64,000 nucleotides of DNA from Humidesulfovibrio sp. (GCF_031082295.1 NZ_JAVHLD010000001.1:231740-295739), one strand, 5' to 3'; shown: positions 9,073 through 28,267, numbered from the stretch's first letter. Program-made: numbers and translations. The notes: generated from the letters alone by a model not told the origin.

Positions 9073-11151
9073 CTATTTCTTCTTCATGATCTCTTCAGCG
9101 ATGTTCCCGGGAACCTGCTCGTAGTGGTCGAACTGCATGGTGAAGGTGGCGCGGCCCTGGGTGCGAGAACGCAGGTCCGTGGCGTAGCCGAACATGTTCG
9201 ACAGGGGCACCTGGGCGGTGATGACCTGGGAGGACACACGCGCCTCCAGGCTGCTCACGCGGCCACGGCGGCCGTTCAGGTCACCCATGACATCGCCGAG
9301 GTATTCCTCGGGAGTGACCACTTCGACACCCATGATGGGCTCAAGCAGCACGGGACCGGCCTTCTGGGCGGCTTCCTTGACGGCCATGGAGCCCGCCACG
9401 TAGAAGGCCTGCTCGCTGGAGTCGACTTCGTGGTAGGAGCCGAAGACCAGCTTGACCTTGATGTCCACGGCGGGGAAGCCGGCCAGGATGCCGTTTTTCA
9501 GGGCGTCCTCGATGCCGCGACCGACCGGGGCGATGTATTCCTTGGGGATGATGCCACCCTTGATCTCATCCTCGAAGACATAGCCGCCCGCCGGGTTGGG
9601 CTCGATCTCGATGACGACGTGGCCGTACTGGCCGCGGCCACCGGTCTGCTTGGCGTGCTTCATGTCGCACTTGGCAGGCTTGGTGATGGTCTCGCGGTAG
9701 GCGACGCGGGGCGCGCCGACGTTGGCGTTGACGTTGAACTCACGCAGCAGGCGGTCGACGATGATCTCCAGGTGCAGCTCGCCCATGCCGGCGATGAGGG
9801 TCTGACCGGTTTCCTCGTCACCCTTGACGCGGAACGAGGGGTCTTCCTTGGTCAGCTTGGCGAGGGCGGCGGAGAGCACGTCGCGGTCGGCCTTGGTCTT
9901 GGGCTCGATGGCGACCTCGATGACGGGCTCCGGGATATCCAGGGACTCGAGGACCACGGGGGCCTTCAGATCGGCCAGGGTGTCGCCGGTGGAGACGCTC
10001 TTGAGGCCGACGGCGGCGACGATGTCGCCAGCCAGGGCTTCCTTGATCTCCTCACGCTTGTTGGCGTGCATCTTGAGCAGACGGCCGATGCGCTCCTTCT
10101 TGCCATTGCCCGCGTTGACCACGGTTGCACCGGATTCGATGCGGCCGGAATAGACGCGCAGGAAGGTCAGGTGGCCGACGAAGGGGTCGGTCATGAGCTT
10201 GAAGGCCAGGGCCGCCAGCGGCTTGGAATCGTCGCAGGGGCACTCGATCTTTTCTTCCTCGTTGTCGGGGTTGGAGCCGATCATGGCCGGAATGTCGATG
10301 GGGGACGGCAGGTAGTCGATGACGGCGTCGAGCAGGGGCTGCACGCCCTTGTTGCGGAAGGCCGTGCCGCAGAGCACCGGGCAGATCTTCATGGCGATGG
10401 TCGCCTTGCGGATGCCCAGGATGATTTCGTCTTCGGTGAGCTCCTCGCCAGCGAGGTACTTCTCCATCAAGGCTTCGTCTTCCTCAACGACCGCTTCCAG
10501 CATGACCAGGCGCAGTTCGTCGTACTTGGCCTTGAGATCGGCGGGAACCTCGACCACGTCGAAGGCAACGCCCTTGTCTGCGGCGCGGTCGACGTAGACG
10601 ATGGCGTTGCCGCGCACCAGGTCGACCATGCCCACGTATGAGTCTTCGGATCCGATGGGGATGTGCAGAGGCACGGGCTTGGCGCCCAGGCGATTCTTGA
10701 TCATGTCCACGCAGCGGAAGTAGTCGGCGCCGACGCGGTCCATCTTGTTGACGAAGGCGATGCGCGGGACGTTGTAACGGTCGGCCTGGCGCCAGACGGT
10801 CTCGGACTGGGGCTCGACGCCGGCGACGGCGTCGAAGACGGCCACAGCGCCGTCAAGCACGCGCAGGGAGCGCTCGACTTCCATGGTGAAGTCGACGTGA
10901 CCGGGAGTGTCGATGATGTTGATGCGGTGCTCACGCCAGAAACAAGTCGTGGCCGCACTGGTGATGGTGATGCCGCGCTCCTGCTCCTGGACCATCCAGT
11001 CCATGGTAGCCTGGCCGTCGTGCACTTCGCCAATCTTGTGAGAGACGCCGGTATAATAGAGAATGCGCTCGGTGGTCGTGGTCTTGCCGGCATCAATGTG
11101 GGCCATGATGCCGATATTGCGCTGCTTCTCGCTGGGGACAACTTTGGACAC
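9073..11151 (-). CDS. fusA: Elongation factor G
   Basis: EF-G is the GTPase that drives translocation of tRNA and mRNA on the ribosome. The 692-residue product has the P-loop [10 protein letters not shown] near residue 17, switch [10 protein letters not shown] near residue 81 and [10 protein letters not shown] near residue 135. Domains II to V follow, with the tip-loop region around [15 protein letters not shown]. It lies 18 bases after rpsG in the str operon and is followed by an apparent terminator. Confidence 0.98.
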   Translation of the reverse strand: MSKVVPSEKQRNIGIMAHIDAGKTTTTERILYYTGVSHKIGEVHDGQATMDWMVQEQERGITITSAATTCFWREHRINIIDTPGHVDFTMEVERSLRVLDGAVAVFDAVAGVEPQSETVWRQADRYNVPRIAFVNKMDRVGADYFRCVDMIKNRLGAKPVPLHIPIGSEDSYVGMVDLVRGNAIVYVDRAADKGVAFDVVEVPADLKAKYDELRLVMLEAVVEEDEALMEKYLAGEELTEDEIILGIRKATIAMKICPVLCGTAFRNKGVQPLLDAVIDYLPSPIDIPAMIGSNPDNEEEKIECPCDDSKPLAALAFKLMTDPFVGHLTFLRVYSGRIESGATVVNAGNGKKERIGRLLKMHANKREEIKEALAGDIVAAVGLKSVSTGDTLADLKAPVVLESLDIPEPVIEVAIEPKTKADRDVLSAALAKLTKEDPSFRVKGDEETGQTLIAGMGELHLEIIVDRLLREFNVNANVGAPRVAYRETITKPAKCDMKHAKQTGGRGQYGHVVIEIEPNPAGGYVFEDEIKGGIIPKEYIAPVGRGIEDALKNGILAGFPAVDIKVKLVFGSYHEVDSSEQAFYVAGSMAVKEAAQKAGPVLLEPIMGVEVVTPEEYLGDVMGDLNGRRGRVSSLEARVSSQVITAQVPLSNMFGYATDLRSRTQGRATFTMQFDHYEQVPGNIAEEIMKKK

Positions 11152-11169
11152 TGTTCTAACTCCCCGTGA

Positions 11170-11667
<498 letters not shown>

Positions 11668-12039
11668 TTACTTCGGACGCTTGGCGCCGTACTTGGAACG
11701 GCCCTGGCGACGATCGGAAACACCGGCGGTGTCCAGAGTGCCACGGACGATATGGTAGCGGACACCGGGAAGGTCCTTCACGCGGCCGCCGCGAATGAGC
11801 ACAACAGAGTGCTCCTGAAGGTTGTGGCCTTCGCCGGGAATGTACGCGGTAACCTCGATGCCGTTGGTCAGCCGCACGCGGGCAACCTTACGGAGCGCGG
11901 AGTTCGGCTTCTTGGGCGTGGTGGTGTACACGCGCGTGCACACGCCACGGCGCTGCGGACATTCGAGCAGTGCCGGGGTCTTTTTGCGCTTGCCGATCTT
12001 TTTGCGCGACTTGCGGATCAACTGGCTGATAGTAGGCAT
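11668..12039 (-). CDS. rpsL: 30S ribosomal protein S12
   Basis: S12 controls decoding fidelity; its residues are the classic streptomycin-resistance sites. The 123-residue product has [17 protein letters not shown], where lysine follows TTTPK at the usual resistance position (K42 numbering), and [13 protein letters not shown], which holds the second site (K87 numbering). Both are wild-type lysines. It is the first gene of the str operon, with a promoter 43-71 bases upstream of its start. Confidence 0.98.
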   Translation of the reverse strand: MPTISQLIRKSRKKIGKRKKTPALLECPQRRGVCTRVYTTTPKKPNSALRKVARVRLTNGIEVTAYIPGEGHNLQEHSVVLIRGGRVKDLPGVRYHIVRGTLDTAGVSDRRQGRSKYGAKRPK

Positions 12040-12081
12040 GAACCCTCCGAAAAAGTGCTTATAAACAATGCAAGAGGACCG

Positions 12082-12110
12082 CTCTTATTCCCAAAGCGAC
12101 CTGTTGTCAA
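12082..12110 (-). promoter_or_regulatory. Sigma-70 promoter of the rpsL-rpsG-fusA operon
   Basis: A perfect TTGACA (12105-12110) is followed after exactly 17 bases by TAAGAG (12082-12087). Transcription would start about 35 bases upstream of rpsL. The site lies in the 163-base gap between rpoC and rpsL, so the str operon need not depend on read-through from rpoBC. Confidence 0.65.
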
Positions 12111-12183
12111 GCCCCCTGCCACATCCCCGGTCACGGGGAAACAGGTGGACGCCCTACTCTGGCGCCCACCCTTGGTGTATCGC

Positions 12184-12201
12184 GCGTCCGGGGACGGACG
12201 C
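12184..12201 (-). terminator. GC hairpin directly after the rpoC stop
   Basis: GCGTCCG and CGGACGC arms with a four-base loop begin one base after the rpoC stop codon. There is no T-run after the stem, so it is a poor intrinsic terminator. It may instead protect the 3' end of the transcript or act with Rho. A second small hairpin (TCCCC/GGGGA) lies at about 12123-12139. Confidence 0.35.
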
Positions 12202-12202
12202 A

Positions 12203-16360
<4,158 letters not shown>

Positions 16361-16441
16361 GGATTTTCCTCGTAAGTTTGACAGTTCCCTTAGAACCCGC
16401 GCATGCGGGTCAACCCACCAACGGTCGGGGTGCGCCCCGTC

Positions 16442-20542
<4,101 letters not shown>

Positions 20543-20589
20543 TGTCACCTCATCGAGCGAGACGGTTGGTGTTCACAGAAGACAGCACG

Positions 20590-20617
20590 CCCCTGTGGCG
20601 CTGTTACCATACAGGGG
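20590..20617 (-). promoter_or_regulatory. Inverted repeat in the rpoB leader
   Basis: CCCCTGT and ACAGGGG arms separated by 14 bases form a potential stem-loop about 50 bases upstream of rpoB. In E. coli the rplL-rpoB gap holds an RNase III processing stem, so a similar role is possible. The sequence alone shows only the inverted repeat. The remaining gap (20618-20837) holds no gene that I can see. Confidence 0.4.
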
Positions 20618-20837
20618 AACTCGTGGCTACTCCCGGTCCAGAAAAGGCGGAAAATTCATCTTCGTCGTTTCAAGTCCCCAGGTGGAATCAGATCTCCGCT
20701 AGGGGGGCGGGTGGAAATTCGTTCGCGGCGAGACTGATCTCAAGCCGCCTAAGCCGTGCGCGCCAGGTTCCCGTCGCGCTTGCACCAGTGGCTTCTGCCA
20801 GGTGCCGGTTCTTCAAAAAATAGAAAGACGGGACAAA

Positions 20838-20863
20838 GGACGCACCCCGTCAAGGGTGCGCCC
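20838..20863 (-). terminator. Attenuator-type hairpin between rplL and rpoB
   Basis: GGGCGCACCC and GGGGTGCGTCC arms enclose TTGAC, about 35 bases after the rplL stop. A pyrimidine-rich stretch (TTTGTCCCGTCTTTC) follows, not a clean T-run. This fits the partial terminator found at this place in other bacteria, which lets ribosomal protein genes be transcribed more often than rpoBC. Confidence 0.55.
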
Positions 20864-20897
20864 TTCGCCCGGAAACGCTTCAGTTAGAAGCGGTGAT

Positions 20898-21281
20898 CTA
20901 CTTAACCTCGACGACGGCGCCGGCTTCGGTCAGGTCCTTCTTGGCGGCCTCGGCGTCAGCCTTGGAAACGCCTTCCTTGATGGCCTGGGGAGCGCCGTCA
21001 ACCTTGTCCTTGGCTTCCTTCAGGCCCAGGCCGGTAAGGGCGCGGACGACCTTGATGACGCCGATCTTGTTGGCGCCGGCATCCTTCAGGATGACGTCGA
21101 ACTCGGTCTTCTCTTCAGCGGCCTCGGCCGGGGCGCCACCAGCGGGGGCAGCGGCGAAAGCGGCCACGGGAGCGGCGGCGGAAACGCCGAACTTCTCCTC
21201 AAGCTCCTTGATGAAGTCGGCCAGTTCGAGAACGGTCATGCTGGAGATGAACTCAACAACCTGCTCTTTGGTAACGGACAT
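20898..21281 (-). CDS. rplL: 50S ribosomal protein L7/L12
   Basis: L7/L12 forms the multi-copy ribosomal stalk that recruits translation GTPases. The 127-residue product has an amino-terminal dimer domain, an alanine-rich hinge ([20 protein letters not shown]) near residues 35-54, and the C-terminal factor-binding domain with [20 protein letters not shown]. It follows rplJ by 45 bases. Confidence 0.98.
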   Translation of the reverse strand: MSVTKEQVVEFISSMTVLELADFIKELEEKFGVSAAAPVAAFAAAPAGGAPAEAAEEKTEFDVILKDAGANKIGVIKVVRALTGLGLKEAKDKVDGAPQAIKEGVSKADAEAAKKDLTEAGAVVEVK

Positions 21282-21326
21282 GGTATATTCCTCCTGGAAA
21301 GTTGCGTTTGCTTTGGTTAACTGGGG

Positions 21327-21866
21327 TTACTGGGCTTCGGGGGCCGCTCCGCCTTCCTTCTGCTCCTTGATTGCATTCAAGGCGTACAGGAAGTTGCGGA
21401 GAATTGCCGCGAACACGCCGACAAAGTTGGTGGGCACCGCATTCATGGTGCCAAGCAACTTGCCCAACAGTTCGGGCTTGCTGGGCAGCGTTGCAAGCTG
21501 CTTCACGCCCTCCTCGTCAAGGAACTTTCCCTCAAGGCTGCCGAAACGCATGGAAAGCTTTTTGCTCCCCTTTGCGAAATCGGACAAAGCCTTGGCCAGG
21601 GCAACGGGATCATCGTAGCCCAAGGCAACTGCACAGTTTTCCTTAAGACGCTCATTGAGGACAGCGTGGGACGTGTCCGTGAGCGCCAACCGGGCCAGGG
21701 TGTTCTTGACGACTTGGTAATCGACTCCGGCTTCGCGGAGCTTGGCGCGGAGAATAGTCATCTCCTCAACGCCCATGCCCTTGAAGTCGGTGACGACAGC
21801 GATGTTCGCGCGCGCAGCCTTTTCATGCAGCTGCTCGATGATCTGGGCTTTTCCTTGCCTGTTCAT
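21327..21866 (-). CDS. rplJ: 50S ribosomal protein L10
   Basis: L10 anchors L7/L12 dimers to the ribosome and, as the L10-L12 complex, usually represses its own mRNA. The start is set at the ATG of [17 protein letters not shown], which has GAGGAGCG just upstream; in-frame start codons further upstream lack a site. The 179-residue product has the typical amino-terminal RNA-binding domain and an alpha-helical tail ending [10 protein letters not shown]. Confidence 0.95.
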   Translation of the reverse strand: MNRQGKAQIIEQLHEKAARANIAVVTDFKGMGVEEMTILRAKLREAGVDYQVVKNTLARLALTDTSHAVLNERLKENCAVALGYDDPVALAKALSDFAKGSKKLSMRFGSLEGKFLDEEGVKQLATLPSKPELLGKLLGTMNAVPTNFVGVFAAILRNFLYALNAIKEQKEGGAAPEAQ

Positions 21867-21977
21867 CGTGTCTCGCTCCTCGTCGTTCTTTGGCCCGGAA
21901 AGCAAAGTACGTCTCGGCAGGTGATTAAGGGCTGAAGGCCCGCCTGCTTTCTTCGACTCAACTTCCCGTGCTTACAT

Positions 21978-22013
21978 AAAAAACCGGTTGGGCGGCCAAT
22001 CCGCCCAAACCGG
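21978..22013 (-). terminator. Strong intrinsic terminator or attenuator between rplA and rplJ
   Basis: A 12-13 base-pair stem starts two bases after the rplA stop. Arms CCGGTTTGGGCGG and CCGCCCAACCGG enclose ATTGG and are followed by TTTTTT. This is the cleanest terminator in the ribosomal block. It probably limits read-through from rplKA into rplJL, with the rplJ leader serving as an antitermination or L10-binding region. Confidence 0.8.
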
Positions 22014-22015
22014 GA

Positions 22016-22723
22016 CTAGACTTCCAGGAACTTGCGCAGGGTCTGGGTGTCGATCTTGACGCCCGGGCCCATGGTGGTGGCCACAGCCATGGCCTTCAAG
22101 TACGTGCCCTTGGCCGTGGAAGGCTTCAGGCGGTTCACGGTGTCAAGAAGGGCAGACAGATTCTGCAGGAGCTTCTCGGCGCCGAAGGACTTCTTGCCGA
22201 TGGGAGCGTGCAGGATGCCCGCCTTGTCGACCTTGAACTCCACGCGGCCAGCCTTCAGCTCGCGGACGGCCTCGCCCACGTTGAAGGTGACGGTGCCGGT
22301 CTTGGCGTTGGGCATCAGGCCGCGGGGGCCGAGCATGCGGCCGATCTGGCCGACCTTGGCCATCATGTCAGGGGTGGCGACGGCGTTGTCGAAGTCGAGC
22401 CAACCGCCCTTGATCTTTTCCACCAGCTCATCGCCGCCGCACTCGTCGGCTCCGGCCTCTTTGGCCTCGGCTTCCTTGTCCGGCTTGCAGAAGACGATGA
22501 CGCGAGCGGTCTTGCCCAGGCCGTTCGGCAGGGGACAGGCGCCGCGCACCATCTGGTCGGAGTACTTGGGATCGACGCCGAGGTTGATGGCGACATCAAC
22601 GGTCTCGTCGAACTTGGCGAAGGAGTTTTCGATGGCGAGCTTGACAGCCTCGTTCACCGCGTAACGCACTGTCGAATCAAAGCCTTCAGCGGCCTTGTCG
22701 TAGTTTTTTCCGTGTTTCGGCAT
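22016..22723 (-). CDS. rplA: 50S ribosomal protein L1
   Basis: L1 forms the mobile stalk that moves deacylated tRNA out of the E site, and in other bacteria represses rplKA. The 235-residue product begins [13 protein letters not shown] and has the conserved [20 protein letters not shown] and [16 protein letters not shown] motifs. Length is standard. It lies 12 bases after rplK. Confidence 0.98.
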   Translation of the reverse strand: MPKHGKNYDKAAEGFDSTVRYAVNEAVKLAIENSFAKFDETVDVAINLGVDPKYSDQMVRGACPLPNGLGKTARVIVFCKPDKEAEAKEAGADECGGDELVEKIKGGWLDFDNAVATPDMMAKVGQIGRMLGPRGLMPNAKTGTVTFNVGEAVRELKAGRVEFKVDKAGILHAPIGKKSFGAEKLLQNLSALLDTVNRLKPSTAKGTYLKAMAVATTMGPGVKIDTQTLRKFLEV

Positions 22724-22735
22724 GGCTTATCCTCG

Positions 22736-23161
22736 CTACCCTATGACTTCAAGGCCCATGCTGCGGGCAGTGCCAACGACGCAATTCTTGGCGGCCTCAA
22801 GGGACTTGGCCGTAAGATCGGGCGCCTTAAGCTTGGCGATTTCCTCCACCTGAGCCATGGTGACCTTGCCGACTTTGGTCTTGTTGGGCTCGCCGGAGCC
22901 CTTCTCGATCTTGGCGGCCTTGAGCAGGAGCACCGGAGCCGGAGGGGTCTTGGTGATGAAGGAGAAGGTGCGGTCCGCATACACGGTGATGATCACCGGA
23001 ATGATCATGCCCTTCTGGTCCTGCGTCTTGGCGTTGAACGCCTTGCAGAACTCCATGATGTTCACGCCGTGCTGGCCCAGCGCCGGACCCACCGGGGGGG
23101 ACGGGTTGGCCACGCCGGCAGGAATCTGCAGCTTAACTTTACCAGTGATTTTCTTGGCCAT
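22736..23161 (-). CDS. rplK: 50S ribosomal protein L11
   Basis: L11 forms the base of the stalk at the GTPase-associated centre. The 141-residue product begins [20 protein letters not shown] and contains [19 protein letters not shown], the proline-rich L11 signature. The C-terminal RNA-binding domain is complete. It follows nusG by 48 bases, as in most bacteria. Confidence 0.98.
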   Translation of the reverse strand: MAKKITGKVKLQIPAGVANPSPPVGPALGQHGVNIMEFCKAFNAKTQDQKGMIIPVIITVYADRTFSFITKTPPAPVLLLKAAKIEKGSGEPNKTKVGKVTMAQVEEIAKLKAPDLTAKSLEAAKNCVVGTARSMGLEVIG

Positions 23162-23209
23162 TTTTATATCCTCGCAGGCGATTGCCCGCTGCAGTCGAAC
23201 AGGGTCCGT

Positions 23210-23770
23210 CTAGCCCTTCGTCACCTGGACGAAGTCGAGCTCCACCGGGGTCTGACGCCCGAAAATGGAGACGGCCACGCGGAGCTTGCCCTTGTCGTAA
23301 TTCACATCCTCGACGACACCGTTGAAACCACTGAAGGGGCCGTCGATAACCCGAACCTCGTCGCCTCTTTCGAAGTTGAACTTGGGACGGGGCTGTTCCT
23401 GCCTGCTCTCCATCATGGAGAGGATGGTCTGTGCTTCACTGTCGCGCATTGGGGTGGGACGGTTCTTTCCGCCCACAAAGCCCGTGACGCGAGGGATGGA
23501 CTGGATCAGATGCCAGGAGTCGTCGGTCAGGATCATCTTCACCATGACATAGCCCGGATAAAACTTCCGGGTCGTGGTGCGACGCTCTCCCTTGACCATC
23601 TCCACCACTTTCTCAGTGGGAACGACGACCTCAAGAACCTGGCCCTTTTCCTGACCGGTACGCATCATCTCAAGGATGGTCTTCTCCACACGCTGCTCGA
23701 ATCCCGAGTACGTGTGGACGATGAACCAGCGGGCCGGTTTTTCCCCGCCAACGGCGCTATCTTCAGTCAC
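23210..23770 (-). CDS. nusG: Transcription antitermination factor NusG
   Basis: NusG binds RNA polymerase and links it to Rho or to the ribosome through S10. The 186-residue product has the NGN domain (RWFIVHTYSGFEQRVEKTI near residue 15; YPGYVMVKMILTDD) and a C-terminal KOW domain (RGDEVRVIDGPFSGFNGVVE). It lies between secE and rplK, the usual arrangement. Confidence 0.97.
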   Translation of the reverse strand: MTEDSAVGGEKPARWFIVHTYSGFEQRVEKTILEMMRTGQEKGQVLEVVVPTEKVVEMVKGERRTTTRKFYPGYVMVKMILTDDSWHLIQSIPRVTGFVGGKNRPTPMRDSEAQTILSMMESRQEQPRPKFNFERGDEVRVIDGPFSGFNGVVEDVNYDKGKLRVAVSIFGRQTPVELDFVQVTKG

Positions 23771-23791
23771 TTGCGCTCACCTGCCAGGGGG

Positions 23792-24052
23792 TTAGGACAG
23801 CACAGCCTCGATGATCTTGGACAAGCCAAGATCGACGACGCCCAGGAATAGCGACATGACCAAGACAAGGACCATGACCGCCGCACAGGTTGCATATGTC
23901 TCCTTGCGGGAAGGCCAGGTGATCTTTTTCAGCTCAACCTGGGATTCCTCGAAGAAGACCTTCAGTTCCTGCGCCTTGGCGGCAACACCCGATTTCTCGG
24001 GCAGTTCCGCGCCTTGCTGGCCGCTGGAGCCTTTCGCTGCATGTTTCGACAT
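23792..24052 (-). CDS. secE: Preprotein translocase subunit SecE
   Basis: SecE clamps the SecY channel. The start is placed at the ATG of MSKHAAKGS, with GGGGAG five bases upstream. The 86-residue product has a soluble amino-terminal part, the amphipathic segment FFEESQVELKKITWPSRKE typical of SecE, and one membrane helix (CAAVMVLVLVMSLFLGVVDL). nusG follows by 21 bases. Confidence 0.95.
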   Translation of the reverse strand: MSKHAAKGSSGQQGAELPEKSGVAAKAQELKVFFEESQVELKKITWPSRKETYATCAAVMVLVLVMSLFLGVVDLGLSKIIEAVLS

Positions 24053-24074
24053 TGTTCTCCCCATGTTGGGGGTG

Positions 24075-24151
24075 TGGCAGGCCAGGTAGGATTCGAACCT
24101 ACAGCGTCCGGTTTTGGAGACCGGTGCTCTAGCCGTTGGAGCTACTGGCCT
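24075..24151 (-). tRNA. tRNA-Trp (CCA anticodon)
   Basis: The sequence folds into a full cloverleaf: acceptor AGGCCAG/CTGGCCT, anticodon loop CTCCAAA with anticodon CCA, and T-loop TTCGAAT. The 3' CCA is encoded. It lies between rpmG and secE, a conserved tRNA position in many bacteria. Confidence 0.97.
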
Positions 24152-24159
24152 GCATGTAA

Positions 24160-24309
24160 CTACTTGGTTTCGCGGTGAACCGTATGCTTCCTGTCAAAGG
24201 GGCAATACTTCTTCACTTCGAGACGACCCGTAGTGTTCTTCTTATTCTTCTCCGTCGCGTAATTGCGCCGCTTGCACTCGGTGCAAGCAAGCTGGATATT
24301 GACGCGCAT
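24160..24309 (-). CDS. rpmG: 50S ribosomal protein L33
   Basis: This 49-residue product begins [20 protein letters not shown] and ends [15 protein letters not shown]. The first CxxC pair (CTEC) is intact but the second pair has only one cysteine (YCPFD), so the zinc site is incomplete or intermediate. It lies between tuf and tRNA-Trp, four bases from the tuf stop region. Confidence 0.96.
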   Translation of the reverse strand: MRVNIQLACTECKRRNYATEKNKKNTTGRLEVKKYCPFDRKHTVHRETK

Positions 24310-24312
24310 GGA

Positions 24313-25506
<1,194 letters not shown>

Positions 25507-25556
25507 TTTGGAACCCCCTGTGCTTGTATCAGCGGTTGTCCGTGAAAATAAAGATA

Positions 25557-25632
<76 letters not shown>

Positions 25633-25671
25633 CTAAGATCGCCTTAGGAGGCCCCCGATGGGCCTGGACTT

Positions 25672-25748
25672 TGGAGCGGGAAACGGGACTCGAACCCGCA
25701 ACCCTCAGCTTGGAAGGCTGATGCTCTAGCCAATTGAGCTATTCCCGC
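25672..25748 (-). tRNA. tRNA-Gly (TCC anticodon)
   Basis: Acceptor GCGGGAA/TTCCCGC, anticodon stem TCAGC/GCTGA with loop CTTCCAA (anticodon TCC), and T-loop TTCGAGT are all present. CCA is encoded. It lies between tRNA-Thr(GGT) and tRNA-Tyr. Confidence 0.97.
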
Positions 25749-25814
25749 GCGGTAATTCCGTAGTCCATGCGACAGTGTCAGTCCTGTCTCCTACGACGTT
25801 TCTTGCCGCGTATG

Positions 25815-25900
25815 TGGTGGTGGGGGGAGGATTTGAACCTCCGAAGGCTGACGCCGACAGATTTACAGTCTGTTCCCTTTGGCCACTCGGGAACCCCACC
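25815..25900 (-). tRNA. tRNA-Tyr (GTA anticodon)
   Basis: This is a class II tRNA with a long variable arm. The acceptor is GGTGGGG/CCCCACC, the anticodon loop CTGTAAA (anticodon GTA) and the T-loop TTCAAAT. CCA is encoded. The extra arm (GGCGTCAGCC region) and 86-base length agree with tRNA-Tyr. Confidence 0.97.
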
Positions 25901-25913
25901 ATTCACTTCAACC

Positions 25914-25988
25914 TGGAGCTGGCGATGGGACTTGAACCCGCAACCTGCTGATTACAAGTCAGCTGCTCTGCCATTGAGCTACGCCAGC
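25914..25988 (-). tRNA. tRNA-Thr (TGT anticodon) with a T-stem mismatch
   Basis: Acceptor GCTGGCG/CGCCAGC, anticodon stem GCTGA/TCAGC with loop CTTGTAA (anticodon TGT) and encoded CCA are intact. The T-stem reads GCGGG against CCCAT, which gives a C-A mismatch at the second pair beside a G-U pair. The neighbouring tRNA-Gly has CCCGT at that place. This is the first tRNA of the cluster. Confidence 0.93.
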
Positions 25989-26102
25989 GTGTGAACAAGG
26001 ACGCATACACGCCCCGTCCGTGAATTGCAAGCTTTTTCTCCACCGATGGCGCGCCTTCAGCGCGGTGGACACCAGCAATTCCCTCGTTTCCAAGGCCGCA
26101 CT

Positions 26103-26131
26103 GTCTATTTTGAATCCGCCCTGCTTGTCAA
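26103..26131 (-). promoter_or_regulatory. Sigma-70 promoter of the tRNA-tuf operon
   Basis: Consensus TTGACA (26126-26131) is followed after 17 bases by ATAGAC, about 115 bases upstream of the first tRNA gene. It is the only strong -35 in the gap between the tRNA cluster and the divergent dus gene. The -10 match is weak, as is common for promoters of stable RNA genes. Confidence 0.5.
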
Positions 26132-26233
26132 CTGGTTTTCTGCGGCGCATGCAAAATATCTTTCGTTTCGGCAAAGTTTCACGCTAATATCCCTTTGACG
26201 GCTCTCTCTGAAAGACCTATCTCCCGTTTCGCC

Positions 26234-27262
26234 ATGCAAAAACTGCCCTTCGCACCCGATGCCCCGTGGCTGGCCCCCCTGGCCGGTTATTCCGACCTCC
26301 CCTTCCGCATGCTCTGCCGAACCTTCGGAGCGGCCTGCGCCGTGACGGAAATGGTCAGCGCCAAGGGGCTGGTCTTCGGCGGACACGGCACCACCAGGCT
26401 GCTGACCTCCGACGCTGGCGACACGCCTCTGGTGGTTCAGCTCTTCGGCGCCGAGCCGGACATCTTCGACCGCGCCATGCCGCTCCTGCTGGAGCGCGGG
26501 TTCACCCACTTCGACCTCAACTGCGGCTGCTCCGTGCGCAAGGTCAACAAAAGCGGCGCAGGCTCTGCGCTCATGGCCAGACCCGCTGTGCTCGAGGCCA
26601 TCGTCAAGGTGATGGTGCGCCACGCCGGCCCTGGCCGTGTGGGCGTCAAATTCCGCCTGGGCATCCAGCACGGCGAGGAGAACTACATTGAGCTGGGCCA
26701 ACGCCTGGCCGGGCATGGCAGTGGCTGGCTGACCCTACACCCGCGCACGGCCAAGCAGCTTTTCGGCGGCTCCGCCGACTGGAGCGCCATCGGCCAGCTG
26801 GTGCGCGCCGTGGACATTCCCGTGCTGGCCAGCGGCGACCTGTTCTCGGCCGAGGACGCTGCCCGTTGCCTGGCGGAGACCAATTGCGCCGGGGTCATGT
26901 TCGCCCGAGGCGCCCTGGTCGACCCGATGATATTCCAGCGCCTGAAGGACATCCTGGCCGGACGCGAGAGCGCGCCGCGCTCGGCCCAGTCTCTGGCTGC
27001 GGCGGCGACCCTGCACATCCAGCTGGCGCGCAACCTGGACGGCACGCCGCGCGCGCTCAGGGCGCTAAGAGCCTTTCTGCCTCGCTACGCCAAAGGCTTT
27101 TCCGGCATCCGCGCCTTGCGCCAGGCCTTTCTCCAGTGTTCCACCTGGGAGGAACTGGAGACCACCGCGGGCCGCATCGCCACGCTCTGTGAATCCGGCG
27201 AGCCCATGGATCATGCCGATTTCACGGACGGCTGCGGCACAGCGGACGGCAAGGTTACGTAA
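26234..27262 (+). CDS. tRNA-dihydrouridine synthase (Dus family)
   Basis: Dus enzymes use FMN and NADPH to reduce uridines in the D-loop of tRNA. The start is put at the ATG of MQKLPFAPDAPW; a TTG 13 codons earlier has no ribosome site. The 342-residue product has the amino-terminal LAPLAGYSDLPFRMLCR barrel start and the active-site region DLNCGCSVRKVNKSGAGSAL with the catalytic cysteine. Phosphate-binding segments VLASGDLFSAEDA and GVMFARGAL follow. The subtype (DusA, B or C) is not clear. It runs divergently from the tRNA operon. Confidence 0.88.
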   Translation: MQKLPFAPDAPWLAPLAGYSDLPFRMLCRTFGAACAVTEMVSAKGLVFGGHGTTRLLTSDAGDTPLVVQLFGAEPDIFDRAMPLLLERGFTHFDLNCGCSVRKVNKSGAGSALMARPAVLEAIVKVMVRHAGPGRVGVKFRLGIQHGEENYIELGQRLAGHGSGWLTLHPRTAKQLFGGSADWSAIGQLVRAVDIPVLASGDLFSAEDAARCLAETNCAGVMFARGALVDPMIFQRLKDILAGRESAPRSAQSLAAAATLHIQLARNLDGTPRALRALRAFLPRYAKGFSGIRALRQAFLQCSTWEELETTAGRIATLCESGEPMDHADFTDGCGTADGKVT

Positions 27263-27281
27263 TTCAGCCCGTCCCTTGCTG

Positions 27282-27310
27282 TTGACTCCTTTATGCCCCT
27301 GGTTCATTAG
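27282..27310 (+). promoter_or_regulatory. Candidate promoter of ispH
   Basis: TTGACT is followed after 17 bases by CATTAG, about 60 bases upstream of ispH. The -35 matches five of six consensus bases and the -10 three of six. It lies in the 106-base gap between dus and ispH. Confidence 0.35.
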
Positions 27311-27368
27311 TTAACATGTGCGGGCCTGACGTATCTCAGCCCGTGACACCAGTTGGAGATGCTCAATC

Positions 27369-28217
27369 ATGGAAGTCATCCGCGCCCGCTTGGCGGGCTT
27401 CTGCATGGGCGTTGGCCTGGCCCTGAAAAAGCTTGATGATCTGTTGGCTGCGGATTCAAGCCGCACCACGTTCATGCTCGGGCCCATCATCCACAATCCG
27501 CAGGTGTTGGAAGACTATGCCCAACGAGGCGTGGCCCTTGCGAAAACCGTCGCGGAGGTGCCTTCGGGCGCCCGCGTTGTCATCCGCGCCCACGGCATCC
27601 CCGCTGGCGACGAACGCGAGTTGATCGCACGCGGTGTTGAGGTGGTGGACGCCACCTGCCCCAAGGTCAAGCGCGCCCAGCTCCTCATCGACGAACAGGC
27701 CGAGACCGGGCGCAGCCTGCTGCTCTTCGGCGAGACCGACCACCCCGAGGTTCGCGGGCTGCTGAGCTACGCTGGCGAAGAACCCTTCGTTTTCGAGACG
27801 CCCGAGGAACTGGCCGCCCATGCGCTTGCCCCGGGCAGGCAGTATTTTCTCGCCGCCCAGACCACCCAGGACCGCAAGGCTTTTGAGCAGATCAAGGCCG
27901 ACCTCACCGACCGGCTGAAGGATGACCTGGTCGTGCTGAACACCATTTGCGACGCCACGCGCCTGCGCCAGGACGAGGCCATCCGCCTGGCGGGCCAGGC
28001 GGACTGCGTGGTCGTGGTCGGCGGAAAGGCCAGCGGCAACACCCGCAGGCTCGCCCAGGTCATCGAGGCCCAGCAGACCCCGACCATTCTTGTAGAGACC
28101 GTTGACGACCTCCATGGCATTGACGTAGTAAAATATGGGAAGATGGGCTTAACTGCCGGGGCATCTACGCCGAAAAGGATCATTGACGAGATTGAAGCCC
28201 ATCTGCGGGCGCTGTAG
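27369..28217 (+). CDS. ispH: 4-hydroxy-3-methylbut-2-enyl diphosphate reductase
   Basis: IspH makes isopentenyl and dimethylallyl diphosphate in the last step of the methylerythritol phosphate pathway, using a [4Fe-4S] cluster. The 282-residue product has the three conserved cysteine regions: GFCMGV (residue 13), VVDATCPKVKRAQ near residue 97, and LNTICDATRLRQDEA near residue 195. The catalytic region around TDHPEVRG and the C-terminal GASTP are also present. Length is typical. cheV follows by 50 bases but is functionally unrelated. Confidence 0.95.
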   Translation: MEVIRARLAGFCMGVGLALKKLDDLLAADSSRTTFMLGPIIHNPQVLEDYAQRGVALAKTVAEVPSGARVVIRAHGIPAGDERELIARGVEVVDATCPKVKRAQLLIDEQAETGRSLLLFGETDHPEVRGLLSYAGEEPFVFETPEELAAHALAPGRQYFLAAQTTQDRKAFEQIKADLTDRLKDDLVVLNTICDATRLRQDEAIRLAGQADCVVVVGGKASGNTRRLAQVIEAQQTPTILVETVDDLHGIDVVKYGKMGLTAGASTPKRIIDEIEAHLRAL

Positions 28218-28267
28218 CCAGCGCCTTCCCGGGCCTCACACCGAACAGCCGGAACACGGAGCCGCCG

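Noticed and set aside
8530..10641. A 703-codon plus-strand frame opposite fusA
   Set aside because: It is an antisense shadow of EF-G codons, with repetitive composition and no family features.
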